A DNA stretch of 36,883 nt from Rhodospirillales bacterium (GTDB lineage: Bacteria; Pseudomonadota; Alphaproteobacteria; Rhodospirillales; JASLLV01): assembly GCA_030746935.1 (NCBI GenBank), contig JASLLV010000005.1, positions 1 through 36,883 of the forward strand, given 5' to 3'. Numbering within the stretch: position 1 is the first letter of the stretch; the number at the start of each line of letters is the position of its first letter. Below, piece by piece: positions 7,682-16,636 of this stretch. A model generated the notes under the pieces. That model did not search any database. It had not been told where the DNA came from and saw only the letters and a list, made by a program, of their open reading frames with translations. The position numbers were made by a program, and so were the translations under genes.

Positions 7682-8608
7682 ATGGACAAAAACTCGGTCG
7701 ATTGGCACGGCTCGATCCCGGCAATGGTTACGCCGTTCGACGCCGATGGCAAATTCGATGAACCGAAGTTCCGAGCCCTCATCGAACTTTTCATAAAGAA
7801 CGGCGTCGCCGGCCTGCTGCCCAGCGGTTGCACCGGCGAGTTCTGGGCAATGACGGTCGACGAACGCAAGGCGCTTTACGGCGTCTGTGTCGACGCCGCC
7901 GACGGTCGCGTTCCGGTGATCGCCGGGACCGCCGCGATCCGTACACCCGACGCCATCGAACTGACACAGGCCGCCAAGGAGGCGGGCTGCGACGGCGCGA
8001 TGATCATGCCGCCGTACTTCGTCAAGCCGAGCACCGACGACATCATCGCCCACTACGAGGCGATCTCGGACGCGGTTGCGCTGCCGATCATGCTGTACAA
8101 CATCCCGATGTACAACCAGACGCCGTTGACGCCGGAACTGGTCTCGCATCTCGCCGACATCGACAACGTCGTCGCCATCAAGGAAAGCTCGTTCGACTTC
8201 AACAACTATTACAAGACCCAGCTCCTTTGCGGTGACCGCATCCGGGTCATGTTGGGCCCCGCCGGGGTCTACGGCGTCGCCGCCATCGAGCTCGGCTGTC
8301 CGGGCTATGTCGAGGCCTTCCCGAACTACTGGATGGAGCCGGATGCGAACCGCTTCGTCGAGATCGTCGAGGCCCGCGAGATGGACCTCGCGCGCGAACT
8401 TCAGCGCAAGGGACTGTTCCTCACCGAGCTCATGAACGAGAACGGGCGCAACTATTACGAATCGGTCAAGGCGGCCATGAGCGTCCTCGACCTGCCGGGC
8501 GGTGTCCCCAGGTTGCCACTACGACCGCTGGGCGAGCCGCATTTGACCGAGATCCGCGAGGGGTTGGAAAAAATCGGTATCACCAAGGTCGCGGCCGCCG
8601 CCCAGTAG
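7682..8608 (+). CDS. DapA-family class I aldolase/lyase (second copy)
   Basis: A 308-residue DapA/N-acetylneuraminate lyase family protein, clearly diverged from the first copy in this window. Active-site landmarks are SGCTGE at 48-53, the tyrosine in MLYNIP (Y139) and the Schiff-base lysine in VAIKESS (K167). The C-terminus lacks the RxxGxxG-type allosteric lysine features I would expect of a biosynthetic enzyme, though this is hard to judge by eye. GGGAGG lies eight bases before ATG 7682, which rejects the longer upstream ORF. It is followed 118 bases later by the decarboxylase-like gene in the same direction and preceded by a divergent transporter gene, so a catabolic role with those neighbours is likely. 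The reaction is unknown. Confidence 0.85.
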   Translation: MDKNSVDWHGSIPAMVTPFDADGKFDEPKFRALIELFIKNGVAGLLPSGCTGEFWAMTVDERKALYGVCVDAADGRVPVIAGTAAIRTPDAIELTQAAKEAGCDGAMIMPPYFVKPSTDDIIAHYEAISDAVALPIMLYNIPMYNQTPLTPELVSHLADIDNVVAIKESSFDFNNYYKTQLLCGDRIRVMLGPAGVYGVAAIELGCPGYVEAFPNYWMEPDANRFVEIVEAREMDLARELQRKGLFLTELMNENGRNYYESVKAAMSVLDLPGGVPRLPLRPLGEPHLTEIREGLEKIGITKVAAAAQ

Positions 8609-8726
8609 CGGCCGCCGACCCGAATCGAGCAGTCTTCGGCCGCCGACGCGTCGCGTCCGAACGTGATGGCGACGTGATCGCCGGCCGGGGCGAAAACACA
8701 AACAATGGGAACCAGGAGGTAATGCG

Positions 8727-10169
8727 ATGAACGACGCCCCTGCAAGACAGGAAGTCCAGCTCAAGTACCCCAAGTACAAGACCCATTTCTCGGAGTTCAT
8801 CGGGGTCGGCGCCAACGGCAACCTGTGGGTCGACGGCTGCGACTGCCAGGAACTGGCCGAGAAGTTCGGAACCCCGCTCTTTGTGCTTAGCGAGGCCCAG
8901 TTCCGCCACAACTACCGCCACTTTCGCGACGCGTTCCGGGCCGCTTACCCGGACGTCGAGGTCCTGTTCGCCAACAAGAGCGCCAACCAGCTCGCCGTAC
9001 GCCACATCTTCAACCAGGAAGGCGCCGGCGGCGACGCCTTCGGCCTTCAGGAGATGTACTACTCGCTGCTCACCGGCGCGGACACGTCCAAAATGGTGCT
9101 GAACGGCAGCAACAAGGAGGACGACGAGCTCGAGATGGCGGTCGCCAATAAAGTGTGCATCAACATCGACGCCATGGACGAACTCGACCGCATCGCCGCT
9201 GTCGCCAAGCGCCTGGGCGCGACCGGCGTTCCGCTCGGCATCCGCGTCAAGTTGGTGCTTGAAGACCTCAAGGACCGCTATGGCCAGCCCATGCACGGAG
9301 AAGGAAGCTTGCAGGAGCAGGCCGCGTCCCACAAGTGGGGCATGACCATGGACGAGACGGTCGAGCTGATCGGGCGCATCGACAAGATGCCCGACATGGA
9401 TCTGATCGAACTCCACTACCACCTGAGCCGCATGGACAACAAGGCGTCCGATTTTGCGGTGATGGCGCGCGAGATGATTGTCTGGACCGACGAGATCCGC
9501 AAAAAGACCGGCTGGACGGCGCCCACCATCGACATCGGCGGCGGCTGGACCTTCGGCCGCGCCGGCGGCACCGGCCCCGACCGTGCCGACGACGAAGCGA
9601 ACGCGGCCACTTTCGAGGACTACGGAACCGAAGTCTGCGAAGCGATCAAGGACGAGTGCAAGAAGCGGGACTTTCCGCTGCCGAAACTCAAGATGGAGCC
9701 GGGGCGCTCGATTTCGGGCAGCGCCGGCGTCGCCATCGGCCGCGTGGGCGCCGTCAAGAAGCACCCGACAAAGACCTGGATCAACTGCGACCTCAGCTCC
9801 AACATCATCACCTGGGTCAACTTCTGCAACTGGTGGTTCCCCATGTACCCGGTGAAGGATGCGCTCGCCAAGGCGACCCAGGTCGCGGACCTGGTAGGGC
9901 CGTTGTGCAGCTCCGACGAGCTCGGCCACGCTCGCGATTTCCCAGAGCTCGAGCGCGGCGATTACATCGCCCTGCTGGATTGCGGCGGTTACACCGAATC
10001 GACGATGGCCAGCTTCAATGCCCAGTTCTGGCCGGCAACGGTGCTCGTCAACGGCACCCAAGCCGACGTCATTACCGAGCGCATGCGCCTGAGTGACGTA
10101 ATGGGGCGCTTCAAGGTGCCGCCACGGCTTCTCGACGGCACTTACGGGCGGCTGCGCGAAAGCGGATAG
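8727..10169 (+). CDS. Diverged DAP/ornithine decarboxylase-family PLP enzyme (LysA-like, fold type III)
   Basis: A 480-residue alanine-racemase-fold PLP enzyme. Landmarks in order: the PLP lysine in FANKSAN (K84, canonical YAVKAN), HYHLSR near 230-235 (canonical HxHxGS), the phosphate loop IDIGGGWTFG (271-273), EPGRSISGSAG (324-334), a C-terminal CSSDEL with C394 (canonical CESGDxL) and DCGGYTES with Y422 (canonical DAGAYG). So the fold and the cofactor, cysteine and tyrosine sites survive, but the substrate-contacting motifs are altered and the protein is longer than typical LysA (about 420). AGGAGGT lies six bases before ATG 8727. Pairing with a DapA homologue superficially suggests lysine synthesis, but no other lysine gene is present and transporters surround it. 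It could be a decarboxylase or racemase of an unknown amino acid. Confidence 0.8.
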   Translation: MNDAPARQEVQLKYPKYKTHFSEFIGVGANGNLWVDGCDCQELAEKFGTPLFVLSEAQFRHNYRHFRDAFRAAYPDVEVLFANKSANQLAVRHIFNQEGAGGDAFGLQEMYYSLLTGADTSKMVLNGSNKEDDELEMAVANKVCINIDAMDELDRIAAVAKRLGATGVPLGIRVKLVLEDLKDRYGQPMHGEGSLQEQAASHKWGMTMDETVELIGRIDKMPDMDLIELHYHLSRMDNKASDFAVMAREMIVWTDEIRKKTGWTAPTIDIGGGWTFGRAGGTGPDRADDEANAATFEDYGTEVCEAIKDECKKRDFPLPKLKMEPGRSISGSAGVAIGRVGAVKKHPTKTWINCDLSSNIITWVNFCNWWFPMYPVKDALAKATQVADLVGPLCSSDELGHARDFPELERGDYIALLDCGGYTESTMASFNAQFWPATVLVNGTQADVITERMRLSDVMGRFKVPPRLLDGTYGRLRESG

Positions 10170-10210
10170 GCGCGGCGCCGAGGTTCGGCCAAGCGGCCTT
10201 CCTTCGCGAT

Positions 10211-10250
10211 AACGGCGACGTCTCCCAGGCAGGCGTCGCCGTTTCTCTTT
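10211..10250. terminator. Rho-independent terminator between convergent genes
   Basis: Perfect 10-bp arms AACGGCGACG and CGTCGCCGTT flank a 13-base loop and are followed by TCTCTTTAT on the plus strand. It lies just after the LysA-like gene and abuts the stop of the convergent MFS gene. The upstream AA-rich side is weak, so action is mainly on the plus strand. Confidence 0.75.
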
Positions 10251-11472
10251 ATCTGGATGGTTCGCTGGCGGTCTTGCGCTGGCGGTGCTCGATCGCACCG
10301 ATGCCAAGCGAGAGTATCGTCATGGCGACGGCCGCGGCGATCATCAATTCGACGGCGCTCTCCCAGTTTCCCGCGACCGTCACCACCGCCGCCAGCGCCG
10401 GGGGCCCGGCAACGTTGCCGAGGTTGAGACCCTGGACCAAGAGCCCGTTCGTCGTCCCCATCTGGGCGGGCGTGGGCGCGAAGCTCGGGACCGCGGCCCG
10501 GAGCGCGGTCGGCGGCATCCCGCCAACCGCGGAAAACGCCAAGCAAAGCGCGTAGCGAGCTCCGTCCGAGAGGTCGGGATCGAATATCCCCACGGCAGCG
10601 AACCCCATCGCTGCCGCCGAGCCCGCCATCAGAAGCCAGCGCGGGAACCGGCGGTGCAACAACCAGCCGGCGATTAGGTTTCCGAGAACGTTGACCGCGA
10701 CGACGACCGCCGTCATGACCGCGGCGGCAGCCGATCCCATTCCCCGCTCTTCGATCAGGAATGTCGGCAACCAAACCATGACCGCGAGCCATTGGAACGT
10801 GAACAGCCCGAAGCAAAGCGCGAGAAGCCACGTGCCAAACTTGGAAACGGTTAGCCGAACGTTGCGCGCCAACGCCCCGTCGGGCGCCTGGCGTTGACCC
10901 GTGCTACCTTCGCGCCGCGTGCCCGCCGCGAGAACGACCATCCAGATTGCGGTCACGAACGCCGTCACCTGCCAAAGTCCCCTCCACCCCGAACTTTCGA
11001 GCAAAAGCGGCGATACCACGATCATCAGGGCGACGCCCACCGGCACGTTGGTGCTCCACACGCCAAGCACAAGAGCGCGATCGCCGACGCCGGCGGCCTG
11101 TGCGACCATCGACGGTGCCGCGACCGCGACCGCAAGGAACCCCAGCCCCTCGACGAGGCGCGCGCCAAGAAGTGACGGACCCGTCTCCGCGAAGCTTCCG
11201 GCCAAGCTTCCCGCGGCAAGGGCGCCCAGGCCGATCAACGTCAGGCGCCTGTGGCCGATGGTGTCGGCAACGCTTCCCGCGACGATGCCAAGCGCCAAGC
11301 CCGTCGCCGCGAAGGCTGAGACCAGCCAGCCGCCGACGATCAGGTTCAGGCCCAGCTCGGCACGCACGACCGGCATGGCTGGCGGCAGCTTTCCGACGTG
11401 GAAGGCGGCGATGTAGCCGGCGACGACGGCGAACAGGATCGTATTCCAGCGGGTGCCCTCGGTCCCGTTCAT
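10249..11472 (-). CDS. MFS transporter (full-length paralogue)
   Basis: A 407-residue major facilitator superfamily permease with the usual 12-helix length. It shows VSAFAATGLALGIVAG followed by DTIGHRRLTLIGLG (the loop 2-3 motif, G-x-x-x-D-x-x-G-[HR]-[RK] like) and WLPTFLIEERGMG before the second half. ATG 11472 is chosen because GAGAGGAG stands about five bases upstream; the longer ORF start is unsupported. It is paralogous along its whole length to the shortened MFS gene at 6452-7492, and the two bracket the DapA-like/LysA-like pair. It diverges from an orphan TRAP binding-protein gene. The substrate is unknown; relatives include cyanate/organic-anion-type permeases, but I cannot assign one. 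Confidence 0.85.
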   Translation of the reverse strand: MNGTEGTRWNTILFAVVAGYIAAFHVGKLPPAMPVVRAELGLNLIVGGWLVSAFAATGLALGIVAGSVADTIGHRRLTLIGLGALAAGSLAGSFAETGPSLLGARLVEGLGFLAVAVAAPSMVAQAAGVGDRALVLGVWSTNVPVGVALMIVVSPLLLESSGWRGLWQVTAFVTAIWMVVLAAGTRREGSTGQRQAPDGALARNVRLTVSKFGTWLLALCFGLFTFQWLAVMVWLPTFLIEERGMGSAAAAVMTAVVVAVNVLGNLIAGWLLHRRFPRWLLMAGSAAAMGFAAVGIFDPDLSDGARYALCLAFSAVGGMPPTALRAAVPSFAPTPAQMGTTNGLLVQGLNLGNVAGPPALAAVVTVAGNWESAVELMIAAAVAMTILSLGIGAIEHRQRKTASEPSR

Positions 11473-11687
11473 GTCGCTCCTCTCCCTCATCGGCCCGGTC
11501 TCGCAAGTCCAGCCGGATGGTCGCGCCAACGTTGGGCCGACGACGCCTCGGACGCAAGGGGGACTCCCCTCGCCCCGCCCCGGGGGCGTGATCGCGGGCG
11601 CGAGCATCGGTTGCGCCCGGTCCCGATCCCTGCCAAAAGAAAACCGGGTCCCGCGCCGAGTCGAAGCGATCGCGGGCGCCGGAGCGG

Positions 11688-12842
11688 ATGATGCGCAACG
11701 TGGTCATAGGAGGAATCGCCGGTGTCGTCGCCGGCGTCGTGATCGGGGCGACGATCGTTGCGCCGCGACTCGACCTCGCGGCCCGCGGCCCGTCGGCCGG
11801 AGTCGCCATCGAAGACGGCCCGCCAGGAATTGGGGATGGCTCGCCGCCATTGCCCGTCGACGGGGGCCCAAGCCTTCGCTGGCGGATGGTGAGCGCCTAC
11901 GCGACGACCCTTCCCCAGCTCGGCACCCTCGCCAAGCGGGTGGAAACGGAAATCGCGCGCGTGTCCGGGGGACGGTTCGAGGTGCGAGCCTTCGATCCCG
12001 ATGTCCTCGTACCGGCGGACGAGCTGTTCGGGGTCGTCGCGTCCGGAACCATCGACGCCGCCTTCGCGTCGCCATCGTCATGGGCGGACGAGGACCCGGC
12101 GTTCGATCTGTTCGCGGCCGCTCCCTTTGGTCCCGAGCCGGCAGAATACCTTGCCTGGATCTATTTCGGCGGCGGCCGCGAGCTGTTCGATGGACTGTTC
12201 CGTCGACGCAACGTCCACGCGCTCTTTTGCGGCCTGATCGCGCCCGAGGCTGGGGGCTGGTTCCGGGCCGAAGTCAACACCGTCGACGAGCTGCAGGGTT
12301 TGCGGATGCGGATCACCGGTCTGGGAGCGAAGGTGATGACGCGGCTCGGCGCCACCGCGGTTCCGATGGACGGCGGGGAAACGTTCATTGCCCTTGAAAA
12401 GGGCTCGCTGGAGGCGGCGGAATTCTTTACACCCGCGGTCGACGCGGCGCTGGATTTCCGCCGCCTCGGCAAACACTACTACTTCCCGGGTTGGCATCAG
12501 CCGGCGACGCTATTCGCCCTGATCGTCAACAAGGACCGGTGGGGCGAAGCCGATTCGGCGTCCAGAGCCCAGATCGAGACGGTGTGCGGCGACAACATCC
12601 GCTACGGCCTGGCCGAAGGCGAAGCGCTACAGTTCGCCGCGCTCGCCGAGATGGGCACCCAGGGCGTGAAGATGCACCGATGGTCCGACGTCATTCTCGA
12701 CGCCCTGGAATCGACATGGCTGGGCGTCGTCGAAGACGAGAGCGCCAAGGACGCAAGCTTCAAACGCGCCTGGGATTCGCTTGCGAGCTTTCGGCGCGAC
12801 TACGCCATCTGGAACGAGCTTGGATACGCGCGCGGGCGCTGA
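11688..12842 (+). CDS. Orphan TRAP solute-binding protein (DctP family), membrane-anchored
   Basis: A 384-residue DctP-family binding protein. It starts with an uncleaved-looking hydrophobic anchor (VVIGGIAGVVAGVVIGATIVA), then a Gly/Pro/Asp-rich linker to about residue 62, then the binding fold (RWRMVSAYATTLPQL, ELFGVVASGTIDAAFASPS, VDELQGLRMRITGLGAKVM with the ligand-arginine region, and FIALEKGSLEAAEFF). It resembles the TakP-like 2-oxoacid subgroup in its WHQPAT segment (recall, uncertain). No permease genes accompany it, so it must share the membrane subunits of another TRAP system or act as a sensor. Two adjacent ATGs occur; GGAG at 11681-11684 fits ATG 11691 slightly better than 11688. 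Confidence 0.78.
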   Translation: MMRNVVIGGIAGVVAGVVIGATIVAPRLDLAARGPSAGVAIEDGPPGIGDGSPPLPVDGGPSLRWRMVSAYATTLPQLGTLAKRVETEIARVSGGRFEVRAFDPDVLVPADELFGVVASGTIDAAFASPSSWADEDPAFDLFAAAPFGPEPAEYLAWIYFGGGRELFDGLFRRRNVHALFCGLIAPEAGGWFRAEVNTVDELQGLRMRITGLGAKVMTRLGATAVPMDGGETFIALEKGSLEAAEFFTPAVDAALDFRRLGKHYYFPGWHQPATLFALIVNKDRWGEADSASRAQIETVCGDNIRYGLAEGEALQFAALAEMGTQGVKMHRWSDVILDALESTWLGVVEDESAKDASFKRAWDSLASFRRDYAIWNELGYARGR

Positions 12843-13039
12843 CTTTATCTCTCGTATCGTGTTCGCGCCCGTCGGAGTCGGTTTCCCGGGCGTCGGCGAA
12901 TCGTCGCGGCAACCGCCGACATCGTTCCTTGGCAACGCGCTCACCCCTTGATCGCGGCCGGCGATTCCCTTACCTCTAGGCACCGTTTCCACTGCCCGGC
13001 CGGGCGAAACCCAAACCCCACCGCGGAGACCATGGCCCC

Positions 13040-13453
13040 ATGACCAACCCGAAGACCACGATCCTCGCGCTCGCGGCCGCGCTCGCGTTCGCCGCAGCAC
13101 CCGCTTTCGCCGAAGGCGACGCCGGGAACGGCGCCAAACTTTTCAAGAGAAAGTGCTTCGTCTGCCATACCATCGAGCAGGGCGCGAAGAACAAGGTGGG
13201 CCCGAACCTGTGGGCGGTGTTCGGGAACAAGCCAGGGATGGCCGAGGGCTACAAGTACTCGAAAAGCTATCTCGCGGCCGCCGAGAAAGGCCTGGTGTGG
13301 GACGATAAGGCGATCGACGCGTACATGATCGACCCGCGCAAGTTCATTCGCGAGGCGTCCGGCGATCCCAAGGGCAAGAGCAAGATGACCGTAAAGATCA
13401 AGAAGGATACCGAACGCGTCGACATCATCGCTTATGTGAAGACACAGAAGTAG
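13040..13453 (+). CDS. Class I c-type cytochrome (cytochrome c2-like)
   Basis: A 137-residue exported cytochrome c. A signal peptide spans residues 1-24 (cleavage after AFA, before EGDAGNG). The haem-binding motif is C39-F-V-C42-H43, followed by the typical VGPNLWAVFG stretch. The distal methionine ligand is probably M116 in GKSKMTVKI, and the C-terminal helix (RVDIIAYVKTQK) fits the fold. Mature length (about 113) suits a small soluble electron carrier between the bc1 complex and an oxidase or dehydrogenase in the periplasm. It stands alone with about 200 bp on either side; the ORF-track ATG is kept, with GGAG about 12 bases upstream. No partner dehydrogenase is adjacent. Confidence 0.9.
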   Translation: MTNPKTTILALAAALAFAAAPAFAEGDAGNGAKLFKRKCFVCHTIEQGAKNKVGPNLWAVFGNKPGMAEGYKYSKSYLAAAEKGLVWDDKAIDAYMIDPRKFIREASGDPKGKSKMTVKIKKDTERVDIIAYVKTQK

Positions 13454-13555
13454 GCGATTGTCGCCCGCGGTTCCCGGCCTCTGCGGGACTACCGGGTTGA
13501 CCGTGAAGAAAGGTCCTTCGCAAACGCTGAAGTCGTGCTTTTCTTCAATGTTTAC

Positions 13556-13586
13556 AATGAAGAAGGCGGGCTAGAGTCGGCCCGCC
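13556..13586 (-). terminator. Weak terminator-like hairpin after the universal stress protein gene
   Basis: Arms GGCGGGC and GCCCGCC (perfect, 7 bp, 8-base loop, 13565-13586) are followed, read on the minus strand, by TTCTTCATTG. It sits in the 217-bp gap between the convergent cytochrome and stress-protein genes; nothing else is recognised in that gap. Confidence 0.4.
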
Positions 13587-13670
13587 GAGCCGCCTCAAGA
13601 GCCGAATGGGCCGCGTTCACGCCGGGGGGAAGTACACCAAGCCAACGGCGAGGGACTTTTTCACGACCGA

Positions 13671-14114
13671 CTACTCGCGGACGACCAGCACCGAACAGGT
13701 GGCGTGGCGGACGACCCGCGCCGCGTTGGGCCCCAGCAGATAGTCGGTCAACTCGGGCCGCTGCGCCGCCACAACGATCAGGTCGGCCTTGGTCTTTTGG
13801 GCCGCCTTCAGGATCTCCTCGTAGATGTTGCCGTAAGCGACAACGTGCTGGACGTTCACCGAATCAGGCACGTGGTCGCGCGACAGCGCGTGAAGGTCCT
13901 TGGTGGCGGCCGCGATCGCCTGAGTTTCATACCCTTCGGGAAAGTACTGGCCAACCGCGGTCATGCCGTAGTCGGGCACCACCGTCATCAGGTGCAAGTT
14001 CGCCCCAAACGCGCGGCAACACCCGAGCGCGCTCGGCAGGGCCTTGCGCCACGAGCTTTCCTCGTTGAGGTCGACGGGAAGCAGGATCTCGCCGTACATG
14101 ACCTGTCCGATCAC
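13671..14114 (-). CDS. Universal stress protein, UspA family, in a TAXI-TRAP operon
   Basis: A 147-residue single-domain UspA-family protein: ILLPVDL at the N-terminal strand, a central HVVAYGNIYEEILKAAQKTKADLIVV and the C-terminal LTDYLLGPNAARVVRHATCSVLVVR. The nucleotide-binding glycine pattern (G-x2-G-x9-G-S/T) is only partly kept (LGPNA, then HATCSV), so ATP binding is uncertain. The GTG start overlaps the permease stop (GTGA), indicating translational coupling; ATG 14099 is an alternative start that opens directly at YGEILLPVD. Usp proteins linked to TRAP transporters (such as TeaD with TeaABC) are known to modulate transport, so a regulatory role on this permease is likely (inference from family knowledge). 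Confidence 0.88.
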   Translation of the reverse strand: MIGQVMYGEILLPVDLNEESSWRKALPSALGCCRAFGANLHLMTVVPDYGMTAVGQYFPEGYETQAIAAATKDLHALSRDHVPDSVNVQHVVAYGNIYEEILKAAQKTKADLIVVAAQRPELTDYLLGPNAARVVRHATCSVLVVRE

Positions 14115-16537
14115 CCGGAGCTAGCGGCAGGCGATGCGTCGTCACGACGGCGCCAGCGCAAATATTGCATCCCGATCACGAGGCCGAGCAGCGCGAGTGC
14201 GAAGGGATATACGAGTGCCTTCGGCGGTTGGCCGGGCTCTTCCAGGTCCACCGCGGTGACGTAGTCGCCGAAGCGCAACCCCACCCGCTCGGCCGGGCCC
14301 TCGACCGCGAGGTCGGTAACCGCGTAGCGGCCGTCGTCTTTAGGGGCGAGGACGACCCCGTACCGCCCCTTGAGCGCGGGTGCGCCCGCCTCGGGTGTCG
14401 GGATCAAGAACAGCTTGAACCGGTCGCCGTAGGGCGTTTCGCGCACCGCGTGCAGGCGCAGCATGCGCCCTGGCTCCGCCTCTACCTCGCCGGCGAGGAA
14501 ACGATCGAAGGGTATCTCGGCGAACGGCGGATTGATCATGTCCATGAAGAAGCCCGGCCGGAACAGCGCGACCATGACGACAATGAGGACCAGCGCCTCG
14601 TGCAGTTTGATCTTCACCAGCATCCAGCCTTGGGTGACGGAGCTGAAGCATAGGATGGCGATGAGCGAGACCACGAACACCATCAGCCCGTGCCAGACGC
14701 TCTCGACCCCGATCAGCAGAAGCTCGGCGTTGAAGATGAACACGAACGGCAGGATCGCGGTGCGGATGTCGTAGAGGAAGGACTGGACGCCGGTTTTCAT
14801 CGGATCGGCGCGCGAGATCGCGGACGCGGCGAAGGCGGCGAGACAGACGGGCGGCGTCGAATCCGCCATCAGCCCGAAGTAGAAGACGAACAGGTGCACC
14901 GCGATCAGCGGCAAGATCAAGCCGGAAGCGTTGCCGAGCTCGACCACCACGCCAGCGAGCAAGGAGGCGACGACGATGTAGTTCGCCGTGGTTGGTAGTC
15001 CCATGCCGAGGACCAGGCACAGAACCGCGGTCAAAATCAAAAGGACGTAGACGTTGCCGCCAGAGATCGCCTCGACGACGCCGACGAGCGCGTTGTTGAG
15101 GCCGGTGGACGAAACCGAGCCGACGATGATACCGGCCGCCGCGACCGCGACGGCGATGCTGACCATGTTGCGGGCCCCGGCGATTAGGCCGACGTAGACC
15201 TCCCTGACGCCCTCGACAATGGCCGACCCGGCCACCTGGCCACCGCCTGCGAGCATCGCCATAGCCGCGTGCTGGACGACGATGATCACCATCATCAGGA
15301 TGATGGAATAAAAGACCGCCGTGCCCGCGGTCCAACGCTCGACCATCAACAGCCAGATCAACACCACGATTGGGATCAGGAAATGGATGCCGGAGAAGAA
15401 GGTCCGGCGGAACGATGGAATCTCCGCGCGCGGAAGACCGCTCAAGCCCAGCTTCATCGCCTCAAGGTGCGAGATGTAGAAAAGCGCCATGTAGCTGATG
15501 ACGGCGGGAATCAAGGCGGCGGCGATGACGTCGAAGTACGAGATGCCGATGAATTCGGCGATGATAAAGGCCGCCGCGCCCATGATCGGCGGCATGATCT
15601 GGCCGTTGGTCGAGGCCGCCACCTCGATGGCGCCGGCCTTGACCGCCGGCATGCCCATGCGGCGCATCACCGGAATCGTGAAGGTCCCGGTGGTGACCAC
15701 GTTGGCGATCGACGAGCCCGAGATGGCGCCGGTCATCCCCGACGCCAGGATCGCCGCCTTGGCCGGCCCGCCGCGAAAGCGCCCGACCATGGCGAACGAG
15801 AGGTCCAGGAAGTACTTGCCGGCGCCGGCCTTCTCCAACAACGCGCCGAATAGCACGAACAGGAAGACGAAGCTGACCGAGACGTCGATCGGGATGCCGA
15901 AGATCGCTTCGCCGCCCAGCCACTGATAGCCGATCAGGCGATTGAGCGAGACCCCCTTGTGCGAGATGATCTCGGGCATCGACTGGCCGAAGATCGAATA
16001 CACCAGGAACACGCAGGCGACGATGACGAGCGGGATGCCGATGGCGCGCCGCGTCGCCTCGAGAAGTAGACCGATGCCGATCGCGCCAAGCACGGCCTCG
16101 GTCGGAAACGCGACGTCGACGCCGAACAGCGACACCTCGTTGACCAGAAGGACGCCCTGGCGCGCCACCAATCCTTCGTAGCCCAAGAACAAATAAAGCG
16201 CGGCCCCCGTGCCGAGCACCGCGAAGAGAAGATCGAGGGGCGGAATGCGCCCGTCGTCGGTCCGGCGCCCGCCGGGGAAGATCAGGAAACACAAGAGCAG
16301 CCCGAACGCCAGATGGATGCCCCGGGCGGGCACGTCGGCGATGATGCCGAAGCCGAACATGAACGGCAGCGGCGAAGCGATCCAAAGCTGGAATAACGAC
16401 CAAAGTGCTGCGATCGCGCCGATGACCAGCGCGACCCGCGGTCCGTGCCGGCGGCCGCTGTCCTCCAGCGCCTCGAGGGTTTGCCTAAGCTCTTCGGGCG
16501 CGCTATCCGGCTCTTCCGTGCTCGTCTCCGCCGTCAC
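14111..16537 (-). CDS. TAXI-TRAP transporter fused 4TM/12TM permease
   Basis: An 808-residue inner-membrane protein combining DctQ-like and DctM-like parts. An N-terminal block of about four helices (to roughly residue 150) precedes the DctM-like domain, identifiable by FGALLEKAGAGKYFLDLSFAMVGRFRGGPAKAAILASGMTGAISGSSIANVVTTGTFTIPVMRRMG and QIMPPIMGAAAFIIAEF. A later GMGLPTTANYIVVA and STPPVCLAAFAASAIS complete the typical second half. The C-terminal 150 residues form a soluble DUF3394-like segment and a final helix. The GTG start at 16537 follows a GGGGGGA stretch. It lies 99 bp after the TAXI binding-protein gene and overlaps the Usp gene, forming one operon. Substrates of the TAXI class are poorly known, with glutamate and 2-oxoglutarate-like acids among those reported. 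Confidence 0.9.
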   Translation of the reverse strand: MTAETSTEEPDSAPEELRQTLEALEDSGRRHGPRVALVIGAIAALWSLFQLWIASPLPFMFGFGIIADVPARGIHLAFGLLLCFLIFPGGRRTDDGRIPPLDLLFAVLGTGAALYLFLGYEGLVARQGVLLVNEVSLFGVDVAFPTEAVLGAIGIGLLLEATRRAIGIPLVIVACVFLVYSIFGQSMPEIISHKGVSLNRLIGYQWLGGEAIFGIPIDVSVSFVFLFVLFGALLEKAGAGKYFLDLSFAMVGRFRGGPAKAAILASGMTGAISGSSIANVVTTGTFTIPVMRRMGMPAVKAGAIEVAASTNGQIMPPIMGAAAFIIAEFIGISYFDVIAAALIPAVISYMALFYISHLEAMKLGLSGLPRAEIPSFRRTFFSGIHFLIPIVVLIWLLMVERWTAGTAVFYSIILMMVIIVVQHAAMAMLAGGGQVAGSAIVEGVREVYVGLIAGARNMVSIAVAVAAAGIIVGSVSSTGLNNALVGVVEAISGGNVYVLLILTAVLCLVLGMGLPTTANYIVVASLLAGVVVELGNASGLILPLIAVHLFVFYFGLMADSTPPVCLAAFAASAISRADPMKTGVQSFLYDIRTAILPFVFIFNAELLLIGVESVWHGLMVFVVSLIAILCFSSVTQGWMLVKIKLHEALVLIVVMVALFRPGFFMDMINPPFAEIPFDRFLAGEVEAEPGRMLRLHAVRETPYGDRFKLFLIPTPEAGAPALKGRYGVVLAPKDDGRYAVTDLAVEGPAERVGLRFGDYVTAVDLEEPGQPPKALVYPFALALLGLVIGMQYLRWRRRDDASPAASSG

Positions 16538-16636
16538 CGCGTCCCCCCGCCCCCATCACGACCGTGCCGAACAAGATACGGCCGGCGGCCCCGCATCAAG
16601 GGGCGCCGGCCGCAACGTTTCGGCGTCGGGCCGAAC

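Noticed and set aside
7682-10169. Assignment of the DapA-like and LysA-like genes to lysine biosynthesis
   Set aside because: No other lysine gene is present, the LysA-like motifs are altered, and transporters flank the pair; symbols dapA and lysA were therefore withheld.
8580-10307. 575-residue minus-strand ORF covering the LysA-like gene
   Set aside because: It is antisense to a clear enzyme with intact family motifs and is His/Asp/Val-rich without recognisable domains; long antisense ORFs are expected at this GC content.
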